Of a stretch of 64,000 nucleotides of DNA, positions 45,901 to 58,100 are shown piece by piece. Below the pieces are notes generated by a model that saw only the letters and a program-made list of their open reading frames with translations, did no database searches and was not told the DNA's origin. Numbering within the stretch: the first letter of the stretch is position 1; every line of letters begins with the position of its first letter. The stretch is taken from contig QYAI01000113.1 in assembly GCA_003988855.1 (NCBI GenBank), positions 1 to 64,000 on the forward strand, written 5' to 3'. The DNA is from Arachnopeziza araneosa. Lineage: Eukaryota; Ascomycota; Leotiomycetes; Helotiales; Arachnopezizaceae. A program made the position numbers and the translations under genes.

Positions 45901-48037
45901 GAAGTTTTCGCTTGAAGGTTGCATAGAGATGGCGTGGATCATGGGATTGATTAAACATGTCAATAAGGACATCCACGGCAAAAGATATGTGGGTTGGGTT
46001 GACTCAAAAACGGAAGAGCCAATCAAGGATGCCGATGTGAAGAAAAGGTATGAGAAGTATATTCTTGAGCATTCGGGGATTCGCGTTGTTGAACCGGCTT
46101 TGATGGATGGATATGACCCTGTAAAAAAACAATTTCTCCAAGAGGTCGTTATTCAAGAAGATCTTGAACCATTCGAAACTTCCAAAGAGACAGCACAGGA
46201 CTTTAAGAGGGAGCATGGGGATAAAGCTGAAATCTGGCATATTCCAGGATCAGGTAAGTCAACGATAGAATTATCCAAGCCTTTGCTATTTACTAACTAC
46301 TATTCAGCTGAACTTAGTGTTTGTATCAAGAAAGGTGCAACTCTCATGATTCCAAAGGCGATGGAGTTCAGTAATGATGTTGCTGGCCAAATCCCTACCG
46401 GCTGGGATCCACGAACTTATGGCATTGGAGAGGATATCATCTCACAAGTCGATCCAATTACGTTATACACGCTGGTTTGTACGGTTGAAGCACTGCTTTC
46501 CGCTGGCATCAGCGACCCTTACGAGATATATGAGTACATTCATACATCAGAGTTAGGAAATTGTGTGAGCACCAGTCTCGGAGGAGCAACATCCTTGACA
46601 AAGCTTCATAAAGGCCGATATGTTGAGAAGCCGCTACAAAAGGATATTTTGCAGGAATCTTTCATAAACACCATGAGTGCCTGGATCAATATGCTGATTT
46701 TGTCCGCGAATGGTCCAATTCGGACACCGGTGGGAGCTTGTGCCACCAGCATTGAGTCACTAGACTCGGCACATGATCTGATAACCACTGGTAAAGCAAA
46801 ACTTTGCCTCGTAGGCGGAGTAGACGATTTAGACGAGGATGTCATGTTCGAGTTTGCCAATATGAAAGCTACCAGCAATGCGAGAGACGAGCGAGCCATG
46901 GGCCGCAGTCCCAAAGAGATGTCAAGACCAACAGCTTCGTCTAGAAAAGGATTTATGGAGGCTCAAGGATGCGGTATTCAAGTTGTCACAACGGCAAAAC
47001 TTGCATTGGATATGGGGTTGCCAATCTATGGTGTGGTAGCTCTCACCGGTACCGCCAGTGACAAGATCGGGCGAAGCGTGCCGGCACCTGGTAAAGGGAT
47101 ACTCGTCAATGCACGCGAGAAACCAGAAGCATTCTCTTCACCATTGTATAGTATCAGCTATCGAAGACGGCAGCTCGAAAATCGCCGTGCTCAGATCAAG
47201 GAGTTGAAAGAATCAGAGCTAGTCTTTCTTGGCGAAGAACTTGCTGCCATCAAGGCGCGAGATCCGTCCTTTGACACAATCGGATATCAGCGTCACCGCA
47301 CACATCATATACGTGTCGAGGCTCAAAGGCAGGAAGAAGATGCCCTCAATAGCTTCGGTAATTACTTTTGGCGCAATCATCCCGAGATATCCCCACTTCG
47401 TGGCGCACTCGCAACTTGGGGGCTCACAATCGACGACTTGAACGTGTGCTCATTCCATGGTACCTCTACAGTCATGAACGAGAAGAATGAATGCGACATA
47501 ATTCAAAGACAGCTGGCCCACCTTGGGCGTAAACAAGGAAACAAAGTACTCGGAGTCTTCCAGAAACATTTGACTGGTCATCCCAAGGGTGCAGCTGGAG
47601 CATGGATGATCAACGGCTGTCTTCAAATCCTTCGAACGGGTCTCGTCCCAGGCAATCGCAATGCCGATAACATTGACGACTACCTCCAGCAGTTCGATTA
47701 CATTGCGTTTCCAAACCAGAGTATCCAGACCGACGGCATCAAAGCCTTTTCGGTCACGAGCTTTGGCTTTGGCCAGAAAGGGGCACAGATGATTGGCGTC
47801 CATCCACGATATCTCTTTGCTACTCTGGATGAGGAGGTTTTCAATGCATACTCGAACAAGGTGACTCTGAGGCAGAGGAAGGCTACTGCGTTTTTCAACA
47901 AGGCGCTCACCTCGAATACTCTGTTCGTTGGGAAGGAGAGGACGCCTTTCGCTGAGACGAAGGACTTTGATGCTCTGTTGGATCCAACTGTTCGCGTTGG
48001 GAACAGCGAGTCATTGAGCTCATATCCTACAAGTTAA
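42977..48037 (+). CDS. Fatty acid synthase alpha subunit lacking PPT domain (HexA type)
   Basis: Introns at 43072-43124, 43586-43637 and 46254-46307 give 1633 residues. The third intron is 54 bp, GTAAGT to TTCAG, without a stop. ATG 42977 is preferred; 42998 is possible. Order: MPT tail (EQELTYRMVIELLA, HQFAYPVRWIETQD), ACP (VVGGRSTLENE; Ser at residue 188, codon 43643), ketoreductase (LLTGAGPGSIGSEVL near 578), and ketosynthase (GACATSIES, Cys near 1202; FHGTST; GHPKGAAGAW). It ends at LSSYPTS, just after the KS, where yeast Fas2 continues with a phosphopantetheinyl transferase domain. No such sequence follows before the next gene. The pantetheine arm must therefore come from another enzyme. 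It pairs with FAS beta to form the alpha6beta6 cytosolic complex, inferred to serve this pathway. Confidence 0.95.
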
Positions 48038-48877
48038 ACTTAATGCTTGTCATATTATTCTTGGCTTTAGTATTGTAAATTTAGTTGATTTCTTTTGATT
48101 ATCTACGTAGTTCAAATTTTTCAAATATCATGCCTTTCCATAAATAAAAACTTACAAACTATTTTGTGACCGCTAGTTACTCCTACCGAATATCCTTCTT
48201 CTGTGTTGTGAAATTGTTTGATGTTTTCTAGCCAGTGCGCTACGCTACATATTAGTATCCCTTCTAATTCCTTAGTATTTTTAGTTATTAAATATTTAAA
48301 TATCTTTAAATAAGAAAGTTTAAATTAACTAACACATTACGAAAGAATAAAAAGAAGAGGATCCCCCCCCCAAAAAAAAGATACTTAAAATAAAAAGATC
48401 TCAATAAGGTTTACTATTAGTATTATCTCTAATTTAATCATTAAAATAAGGGGTAATAAATAATCTTCTGAAGAATTTTTATTTAACAAAATATAAAACT
48501 TGTTTTAACAAAGTGATTTTAACTAAATACTAACCATCTATTCATTAGAAAAAAGTGTATTACCGCAGCGGTATATTTTTGGCGTGGCACTGTGGTATAT
48601 ATCAAGTTTTAATATGATAGGACTTGAGGTGAATGCAGGTCAGACTTCAAATAGCAAAAACTCAGCGGAAAATTTAGGAAGTCTGGTAACGATATCAAAG
48701 TCTCGAGACTTAAAGCAGTAAGATAAGGATCACGTCGTCAATAAGAACAGTATATTTGCTATGTAATATTCGAAGCTGACAAGGAACAACGGAATTTTTT
48801 TCTCTAACTAAATTTACTGCTACTAAAATGCACCCAAATTCAAAATTGACTTCTATCTAAACCAAATAATCTACCGA
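48038..48877. other. AT-rich spacer, convergent 3' flanks
   Basis: Strongly AT-rich, with a run of nine C followed by A at 48363-48378. FAS alpha and the P450 end towards each other here. No PPT-like coding sequence in any frame. Confidence 0.6.
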
Positions 48878-50748
48878 TTATTGACGAGCACGAAACTTCA
48901 ACATTGGTCCATCTTTTGCAGCAGTGATATGGTCTTTCAACTGGAATTCATCAGCTGGCACTTTTTCTTTACCATCGTCTGAGAATGTAATTCCATCAAC
49001 GCTCTCAAAGTCATAAGTCCAAATCACAGTCGCAATTGTCAACATCAACTCCACGATTGCCAAGCTTTTCCCCACACATCCTCTCGGCCCAATCGAGAAC
49101 GGAGAGTACGCTTTTACCGGAGGTTGGATATCTCCGAAACCCTTGAGCCACCGGTCTGGGTTAAATCGATGCGGATCAGGGTAGTAGGCAGGGTTATGGT
49201 GTAATGCATAGATGCAGATCCCAGTATTATACCCAGGAGCGATGAAATGGCTGTCGGCTACCATACCACCGGGTAGAACTTCGCGCCATAGGGCACTGGC
49301 TGCAGATGGGGAGATGCGCAATGTTTCGTCGATGCAAGCTCGAAGATAGACGCAACTATTCAATGCGGAACCAAGGCGAATTTCATCAACGGAAGAAAAA
49401 GCTGAGCGAACTTCATTGGCTAATTTTGAATAGCAAGCCGGGTAGCGGGACAGGTAAAAAAGAGTGCCCGCCATAGCTGTTGAAGAAGTATCTGATCCTT
49501 TCCGAGAACAACTGTTATTTTCAGGACGCTAGAGGGGCAAAAAAATCTCACCAGCAACGACAAGAGTAGTACTCTCAGCCCCAAGCTCATTGTTATCAAA
49601 ACCTTTCCCTGTTTCGGGATCTTTTGCTTTGGATAAGAAAGAAAATATGTCTTTCATATCTTTATCGGCAAGCGTAAATCGATCTTTCAACATACGATTT
49701 ACAAACTTGATGAAGACTCCTCGAGCAGCAATTGCTTCCGGGAAGAACCTCTGATGAAATTTAGGAATCCAGGGTGCTTGAAAAAGAACACTCATCCGAA
49801 CATTGGATGTCTCGATTGCTTTGACAGCTGCACGATTTTCGGGGGACGTAAGAGTGTTATAACTTCCGCTGAAAGTCACTGCAGCCATGATATCAAAAGC
49901 AAGATAGTCACCTATTCGATATTTTAGAGTAATTGAGGATGTAAACACGAAACTTACACCAATTTGCCATATTGCGAGGAGGAGACCATTGATCACCTAA
50001 CTTTTCGGCCCCATCTTCACTCCGTGTGCCATCATCATTCTGCATGCTTCCAATAAGCGCCGAGAACTTTTGGATCTGCGTTATGACAGTAGGTTCAAAT
50101 TCTCGGAGCGTGCTATCTGAAAAGCCCTGGCTAATCACGCGCCTCTTCCGAGCATGGAGTCTTTTATCTCGTTGGGTCAAAGTATTTGGAGCTCGGTGAA
50201 CCAACGCATCATAGTTATGTGCTTTGATCACATTACTACGGTGATTATAGATATCTTATGTAGACAATTAGATGTTTTGCAACGATTGATTGTTTAAAGC
50301 TTAAGGACTAACCTTGAAATCCCTCTACTGTGTTAAATAGAAGATGATTTGGCGAATATCGAACATAATTCCCTTCGTCCATCGTCAGTGCAGCTCTCCA
50401 TTGGAGTTTCGAGATCAAAAACATTCTGAGTTAGCATATCGTACCATATTTCTGGTGGCATTTTGCCATATCGATGTGGATATCTCCCATCCATGCGTGA
50501 TAGGCAGCGTAGAGATTTGTGACTTTGGCGAACAATGGACCTGGATACTTTGCATATGGATGAAAGAAAATACGGTAGAGACAGAGACTGGCGGCCTAAA
50601 AAGAGATCAGTCTTGACTGATAGTGAAAGCAATTAAATTTCTGAGGCAAGATGCGGCATAGATGGAATGACTGACATACATAGAGAATTGTAGTTCCCAA
50701 GGCAGAGATCAACAGCCCAGCAATGTAACTACTATTGTAGAGAAGCAT
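48878..50748 (-). CDS. Cytochrome P450 monooxygenase
   Basis: Six exons (50748-50680, 50595-50445, 50393-50313, 50254-49958, 49911-49552, 49497-48878) close to 525 residues. There is an N-terminal ER anchor (about residues 8-30), then YRIFFHPYAKYPGP. The I-helix is VVAGSDTSSTAMA, the K-helix ETLR, the meander is HRFNPDRW and the heme loop is FSIGPRGCVG with its Cys near 458. All core motifs are intact. Overall it looks like the fungal P450s often placed near isotrichodermin C-15 hydroxylase-like enzymes; I am not sure of the CYP family. In apicidin-type pathways P450s oxidise the fatty side chain, and the same is plausible here. It is transcribed divergently from the NRPS. Confidence 0.93.
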
Positions 50749-51100
50749 GATGAAGTGCTCTATCGTTTAGAAAAGTAGAGGTTTGTTCAACTTTTTGTAG
50801 AATAATTATTGCAAACTTGTATGCTCAAACTTGAGTTCAAGTTTAAATCAACGTATGGAATGACAAGTCTCTAGATTCATGGAATATTTAAAAGCAATGG
50901 TGGAACCTAGCTAAATCACATCTAAAACCACAGTCCATTTACAAATTTCGCGGGGAGTCTTCGAGACCCTGAACTGAGAACACCACATCTAAAGTAAATG
51001 ATTCCATTTTGGTCACATTTTGGTTACCAACCGAAGCCGAGCTAAGCTGGACCCATTCCGATCCTGAAGGAGTGGCATTCTCATGCGGTCAATGCGGCGA

Positions 51101-51121
51101 GAGCGGCCGCATGGACCGCTC
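51101..51121. promoter_or_regulatory. Composite inverted element GAGCGG...CCGCTC
   Basis: GAGCGG at 51101-51106, completed to the palindrome. After AT it is followed by GGACCGCTC, ending at 51121. It is the same layout as 31275-31298 in the FAS beta promoter, with a shorter spacer. Confidence 0.6.
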
Positions 51122-51373
51122 TGGAAATCGTATGATGGTTTCCACGGATTAAAATGCAGATCAGACTATCTTTGAAAAGTCAGCAATTGACTGTGGAGGC
51201 GTAGCGCGGCGTTATCTTGACAGAAAATCATGGGTTTCTTGAAATTTTAGCGGCCGCTTCAACCGTAGTCGGCCGCACTCGCCGCATAAGCTAATCGCCG
51301 ACCACGCTCCATGTGCTGACACGAGAATTTGACCCATGTCAACACTTCCCTCGAACAGATTACAAGGTACAGC

Positions 51374-51403
51374 AAGGACAAGGACAGGGACAGGGACAAG
51401 GAA
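51374..51403. repeat. 6-bp minisatellite (ARGGAC)5
   Basis: Five tandem AAGGAC/AGGGAC units, the last one imperfect, in the P450/NRPS promoter. Probably a neutral simple repeat. Confidence 0.75.
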
Positions 51404-52144
51404 CCAGGTAAGGTATCGACAAGCATACCGCAGTCTCGAATATGCAACTCCTAGGGGATGGATACAGGGTAAGCTCCTGCTGCATTGGTATCCCTGATTG
51501 ACTCCACTAACGTGCACCTCAAGCTAGCCAAGGTATATCCCAGAGTACACGATCCAATATATTCTGTTGGGTTGTATTTGGGGGTCCCATGACCGAGAAC
51601 CTCGAGATGAGGAATGTACGATGGAAAGGATTCGATTTGTTGAACTGCACGATGCCAGCTATTCCTTCCGCAGGCAGCAGGCTATGGTCCTACCTGAGCT
51701 ACTTCGCCATGGTTGGGATCTTGACACCCTGTAAACCATATTACTGTGCCCATCCTAGGCTCTGCAGCTCAGCCGCCTCAAAGGCCTCGAACGTCTCCTG
51801 CCCGCTATCTTAGACGCGTTTACGTACATATCAGTCGACCCATATTCGTTTGACGCGCGGGAATATGTTTCCAAGACAAGCCGGTCTAATCAACTAGCAT
51901 ATGCGGGGTCTCCTACTGTCCGTACCTGCAGCACTTCGTCAGAATTTCTCAATCCAACATTTGGGTTGCATTGTTCAGTATACTTTTTTTGCTCAAGTGA
52001 TTTGGGCTTTGTTACAGACCTTTCCATTTCTCGAATACCCGTCAAAAATTTACAAAGTAGAAAAAGTCGGAGACAAACGAGGAAGTGGTTTCAGCGAAGA
52101 ATACTCTACAAGGTAACCCTTAATTTTTACAGGCTAATAAAACC

Positions 52145-55100
52145 ATGAGTCAATCTACAGATATGTCCTCGAAAGTCCGCGCCATCAAGCATTGGCAAAG
52201 TAAACTGAGTGGCCTCGATCCATGCTTTTTTCCTGAGCTCTGTGATGGCGTCAATGTCGAGAAGCAGTTGAGTCTCCGCCACTCTATTGAGATCGATATT
52301 GAAACATCGGATGCTGCGCTACACGAGTTCTGCGCTTTGAATGGTGTATCGTTGAGAGACTTATTTCAAACTGTGTGGGCCATCATGCTTCACTCATTCG
52401 TGAGTGTCGAGGAAGGCTGCTTTGAATATGTTGTGTCCGACTGTGAAGGCTCTCTTGAGAGCGTACTTGGAGTTCACTTGGAAAAGCAAGCCTACATTAG
52501 CCAATTCGAAATCCAAGAATCGACTACTCCCAGAAAAATCATGGAAAAAATGCAGAGAAACTATGTCGAAAGTCTAGAACACAAATCTGCATCCATCGAT
52601 GAGATCCACCACGCGCTTGCATTGAGAGGAGGGCGTCTCTTCAACACCCGACTCTCAATTTGCGAGGCTCCGGGCACACCAGATGTCCAGGCGGAAAATA
52701 TAAACAGCGACGACAAGGAAGGCCATGTACGTATATAGATCTTATTTAATCAACCTACTGATGATATGCGACAGATTGATATTTCAGTGGAAGTTACCAT
52801 CTTGGGTGGTTGTGTCAAGGCAGCACTGAGACACTGGGACATAGCTCTATCCCGGGGTCAGGCTTCAAACCTGGCCAAAAGCTTCAGCCAGACGTTGTCT
52901 GCAATATTACAAGCTCCAGACCAAACAGTGCAAGAAATTAGCATCTTGAGCGAAGATCACCTGCAACAGATTCGGAACTGGAATGATTATCAACATGAAA
53001 TCGAAACTATCAATTGTTGTGCGCATGAAATTTTCTCCCAGCAGGCGCTGAAGCAAGGGGATGCACAGGCTGTCAATGGCTGGGATGGCGATTTCACTTA
53101 CAGGGAGCTTGATGACATCACGTCTCGCTTGGGACATCATCTCGTTTCGCTTGGGGTCGGTCCTGAAGTCCTTGTACCATTCTGTTTTGAGAAGTCTGTT
53201 TGGGCAATTGTAGCAATGTGGGGAATAACTAAGGCGGTAGGTGGATTCTGATTCTTGTGTTGCAGTATATAGTCTAATTACTTTCCAGGGTGGTGCTTTC
53301 GTTCCTTTAGATCCAGCTCATCCAGCCAATCGTCTTAAGGGGATCATTGAGGATTGCGAAGCGCCTCTTATCCTTAGTTCTGCTTCGACAGCTTCCCGAT
53401 TTCGTAGAGAAGATATAGGCGAGGTTCTCGTCATTGACAAAGCGTTGTGCTCTCAACTTCCTCGGATTGATGGGCTACCGTGCTTGACGGTGAAGCCGCA
53501 AAATGCCGCTCTTGTCATCTTCACTTCTGGGAGCACTGGGAAGCCGAAAGGTATCGTCCTAGAACACTCCGAAGTATGTACTAGTTCGCTTGCACATGGG
53601 AATGTTCTTGGCATTGGACCTGGAAAAAGAATCTTACAGTTCTCCGCCTACACTTTTGATGTGTGTCTTCAGGATATTTATACCAACATGATGCTTGGCG
53701 GCACTGTTTGCGTTCCATCCGATGAGGACCGCATGAACAACTTGACTGGAGTCATCAAAGACATGAACATCAATCATGCATGTCTCACAACTACTGTTGC
53801 TTCATTACTGCAACCATCCGAAGTTCCCACCTTAAAAACTCTTACGCTAGCGGGAGAAGCTGTCACAAAAGAAGCTTTGGAAATATGGGGTGACAAAGTT
53901 GAGCTTCATAATGCCTATGGTCCGGCAGAATGTTCTGTTTGCACCTGGAAGGGACCACTGAAATGTGGAGACGACCCAAGGAATATCGGCAAAGGCCTGG
54001 CAAGTCGCACGTGGGTCGTTGATGTCAACGATCATAATCGTCTACTTCCAATTGGCTGCGCTGGAGAGTTGCTGATTGAAGGACCACTCCTTGCGAGAGG
54101 ATGTAAGTCTAATCAAAATTGAAAACAATCTTGGTTGGTTGAATTACCTGCTGATTTGACATTATAGACTTGAAAGACCCAGAGAAAACCGATGCAGGGT
54201 TTATATGCAATCCCAAATGGGCTTACAGTCCAAATTCTACTAGACGGATGTATAAGTCTGGAGATTTGGGTAAGTTCAAATCAAACTTATGAATTCAATT
54301 CATAACTGCTATCTGATTTAAAAGCATTTCTACAGTCTCAAAACTTCCTATCTTTTTGATTTGCTTACATATATTTAGTCAGGTACAATTCCGATGGCAC
54401 CTTAAATTATCTTGGCCGGAAGGATGCCCAAGTCAAGCTCCACGGACAGCGAATCGAACTCCTTGAAATTGAGCACCACATTAAAGAGAGGATGACCGAC
54501 TTACGCCATGTTGGAGTAGAATTGGTGGCTCCAGCTGGGCGAAGTCAAATGAAGATGCTAGCCGCTTTTCTCTGCTTCGATAGTGACGTAGACATAGTTG
54601 GTAGTTCCTCAGAATTTGTGCTGGAACTGGATGATTCAGTTCGGTACAAGCTTTTGAATCTCGAAAGCCTACTTTCTGAGTCGCTACCTTCTTACATGGT
54701 TCCTTCCATGTATATTCCTTTCCAAAGGATGCCGTTGAGCAGCGCAGGAAAACTCGACCGAAAGAAATTACGAGAGATAGCAAGCAGCTTTTCAGAGGAA
54801 AGCGTTGCACTGTATTCCCTCTCGGGGACTACCACAGAAAAGAGACCTCCGTCCTCGAATATGGAGAAGACTCTTGCAATGCTCTGGGAGAGTGTTCTGA
54901 AGCTAGTTCCAGGAAGCCTCGGAGTTGATGACAATTTCTTCCGTCTTGGTGGAGATTCACTTGGTGCTATGAAACTGGCAATCGCAGCTCGAGAAGCCTG
55001 TCTATTACTCACCGTTGCTCAAATATTCAAAAATCCGAAGCTTTGTGAGATGGCTTGGGTTTCAACGTCACTTGAAAGTGATGTCGACACCGTTGGAGCC

Positions 55101-58100
55101 ATCGCGCCATTTTCCCTCTTAGGCAAGGCGAATTTCTTACCAAGTCTATTGCAAGATATCGCTGATCAGTGTCATTTTGATCAAAGCTATATTCAGGATA
55201 TCTATCCTTGTACACCCTTACAAGAAGGTCTGATGTTACTTGGCAGTAAGGAGCCTGGTGCCTACATTTCCCAGAACGTGTTTAGCATACCCCACTCTCT
55301 CAATGTTGAAAAGTTCAAGGCGGCTTGGAAGTCAACCGTAGAAAGCACGGATATACTCCGGACAAGAATTGTACACGATGAAAACCTGGGATCACTTCAG
55401 GTTGTGATTCAGGAAGAGATTCTCTGGCAAGCAAGCTCGTCTCTTAGCTCCTACCTTGACTCGAACAAGAAGATCGCCATGTCATATGGCGATCAACTTG
55501 CACGATACGCTGTCGTGGAAAGTATGGAGGGGAAATATTTTGTCTGGACTGCCCACCACTCAATTTTCGATGGGTGGTGTCTTCCTTTCATTTTACAGAG
55601 GGTCTCAGCAGCCTATGATGGTGATATATCCTCTGCTACACCAACTTACAAGGGCTTCATCCACCATCTGCAAACTGTTGATGCGAATGAAACCAACAGG
55701 TTTTGGGAATCGCAGCTGGAAGGAGCGAAATTCTCAAACTTCCCACAACTTACAAACGCCGCACAACAGGATTGTGTAGAAGATGAAGTGAAGCATAGGA
55801 TGCAATTCTCACGACTAGAGGGATCTGGTATCACAATATCCATTGTCATACGCGCGGCCTGGGCACTCGTTGTTGGTCAGAACTCCAGCTCCGATGACTT
55901 TACTTTTGGGGCAACTGTCACTGGACGCAATGCGCCTGTAATAGGTATTGGCTCCATGGTTGGTCCTACCATAAGTACAGTTCCGATTCGTGTCCGGTTG
56001 GATCGGGAACAATCAGTAGAGTCATTTCTTCAACAAATGCAGGACCAGGCAACAGATATGATTCCATTCGAGCACACCGGCTTGCAGAATATTATGAAGC
56101 TGGGATCTGATGAGCAGAGAGGCTGCGACTTCAAGAATCTGCTTGTTATTCAACCTTTAGCAGAGAAAGAGCCTCTCGAAAATACCATGGGTCTTCAATG
56201 CACCAACTTAGGTGGACAGCATAGTCATACCTATCCACTACTTGTTGAATGCCAACTCGGCGAAAATGTTGTCGAAATCATAGCACGTTACAACTCCTCG
56301 ATAATGTCATCAGACCAAGCTCTTCGCATTATCTATCAGCTTGAGTATGTTATCAAACAACTCATCGACGAGACGGCATACCAAACAGTGGGATCTGTGG
56401 ATCTGTTCACCCCTCAAGATAAAGCTCAAGTCTGGGCTTGGAATCAAAAGATTCCAGAGGCGAATGAAAGTTGCATCCATGAAGCCATTGCCTCGAATGT
56501 CATTATTCGACCAGAATCACCTGCTGTCTGTTCGTGGGACGAAAATTTCACGTATTCCGAGCTTGACGAATTCTCAACTCGCTTAGGCCATTATCTCATC
56601 ACCCAAGGCGTAGGCCCAGAGAGGATAGTACCACTATGCTTTAAAAAATCTGCCTGGACGATTGTGGCAATGCTTGCAGTCTTGAAAGCCGGAGGGGCAT
56701 TTGTTGCCCTAGATCCATCACACCCTACCTCCAGGCTGGAAGAAATTGTTCGGGATGTCAAGGCAACTGTAGTTCTTTCTTCAAAAAGTCTTGGTGGTTT
56801 ACTTTTAGGCGCTGCTAAGATGACTATAATTGTTGATCGTTCTGCTTTAAACAGCATGCCGCTCAGATACTCTGTAACGAACTCCATTGCAAGTTCTCAC
56901 AATGCTGCGTACGTTGTTTTTACCTCTGGGAGTACTGGAAAGCCCAAAGGGACCGTTGTTGAGCATTCAGCTTTCACTACCAGTGCTATTGCTCATGGCA
57001 AGGCACAGCTCACATTTTCGACATCTCGTGTTCTGCAATTCGCATCGTATAGCTTTGATGCGAGTCTAGTCGAAATTCTGACAACCCTCATCTTTGGCGG
57101 GTGTGTTTGTATCCCAAGTGAGCATGAGAGAACTAACGATGTTGTTGGAGCTATGAGAAGAATGCGAGTCAACTGGGCCGTTTTAACGCCATCATTTATC
57201 CGGCAAATTATGCCAGAGGACGTACCGGAGCTTCAAACTTTGATATTAGCGGGCGAGGCAATGTCCGCTAACGATATTTTGATTTGGGGCAGCAAAATCA
57301 ACCTAGTCAATGGGTATGGGCCAAGTGAATGTGCTGTTGCTGCTGTTGTTAACTCGAGTGTTAAACCTGGGATAACAGACCCTGCGAACATCGGATTCGC
57401 CTGCGGTTGTAGAGTTTGGATCACAGACGCATTGGATCATGACAAATTATCTCCAATAGGATGTATTGGTGAGCTATGCATCGAGGGTCCAACACTGGCC
57501 AGAGGCTATCTCAATAATGAGGAGAAGACTGCAGAGGCATTTGTCGCAAATCCCACGTGGTTGACTGGAGATGGCATTGGAGGCCGACGAAAAGTTTACA
57601 AAACTGGCGATGTAAGTAGGCAAGCTCCTCTGACATAAATTTTCACTGATATGATACAGCTGGTCCGATACAACTCAGACGGCTCTATCAATTTTGTCGG
57701 CCGAAAGGATACTCAGATCAAAGTACGAGGCCAACGTCTGGAGCTTGGCGAGATCGAACATCACCTGTCCACACATCATCTTATCCAACACGCTGTGGCG
57801 CTTTACCCTAAGAGTGGCAGACTTCAAAATCGATTGGTGGCTGTGGTATCGCTACGTGAGAATATCGAACCCACGTTTAGTGATGAGATACACCTCGCAG
57901 CTTCGATATCAAGAGAAGTTGTCGGTGCTAGGCTTGCAGAAATTCGAGACACGATTTGTCAACATCTGCCTAAGTTCATGATTCCAGAGACTTGGGTTAT
58001 TCTTGAGAGTGTACCCTTGACGAGCTCACGTAAAATCAATCGTGTGACCATCGCCGAATGGATCCTTGAGATGACCGAATCGACATATTTTCAAATCCTC

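Larger units (their letters stand above)
50749..52144. promoter_or_regulatory. Bidirectional P450/NRPS promoter with palindromes
   Basis: The 1.4-kb divergent gap carries GCGGCCGC at 51103-51110 and 51250-51257, and CGGCCG at 51270-51275. Several extra CGG/CCG triplets lie between 51086 and 51300. Small ORFs at 51589-52116 show no NRPS-like residues, so the NRPS start at 52145 is kept. Confidence 0.7.

Noticed and set aside
23977..48037. The FAS pair as the housekeeping fatty acid synthase
   Set aside because: Missing PPT domain, presence of the pathway palindromes and embedding between NRPS, P450, aminotransferase and ABC genes favour a dedicated enzyme, though the rest of the genome cannot be seen.
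50333..50632. 99-residue ORF as the P450 N terminus
   Set aside because: The real P450 reading frame here is different. Exons 50680-50748, 50445-50595 and 50313-50393 give the proper anchor, YPGP and RYSPNH segments with closing phases.
51589..52116. Upstream extension of the NRPS
   Set aside because: No condensation-domain residues in any frame of these short ORFs.
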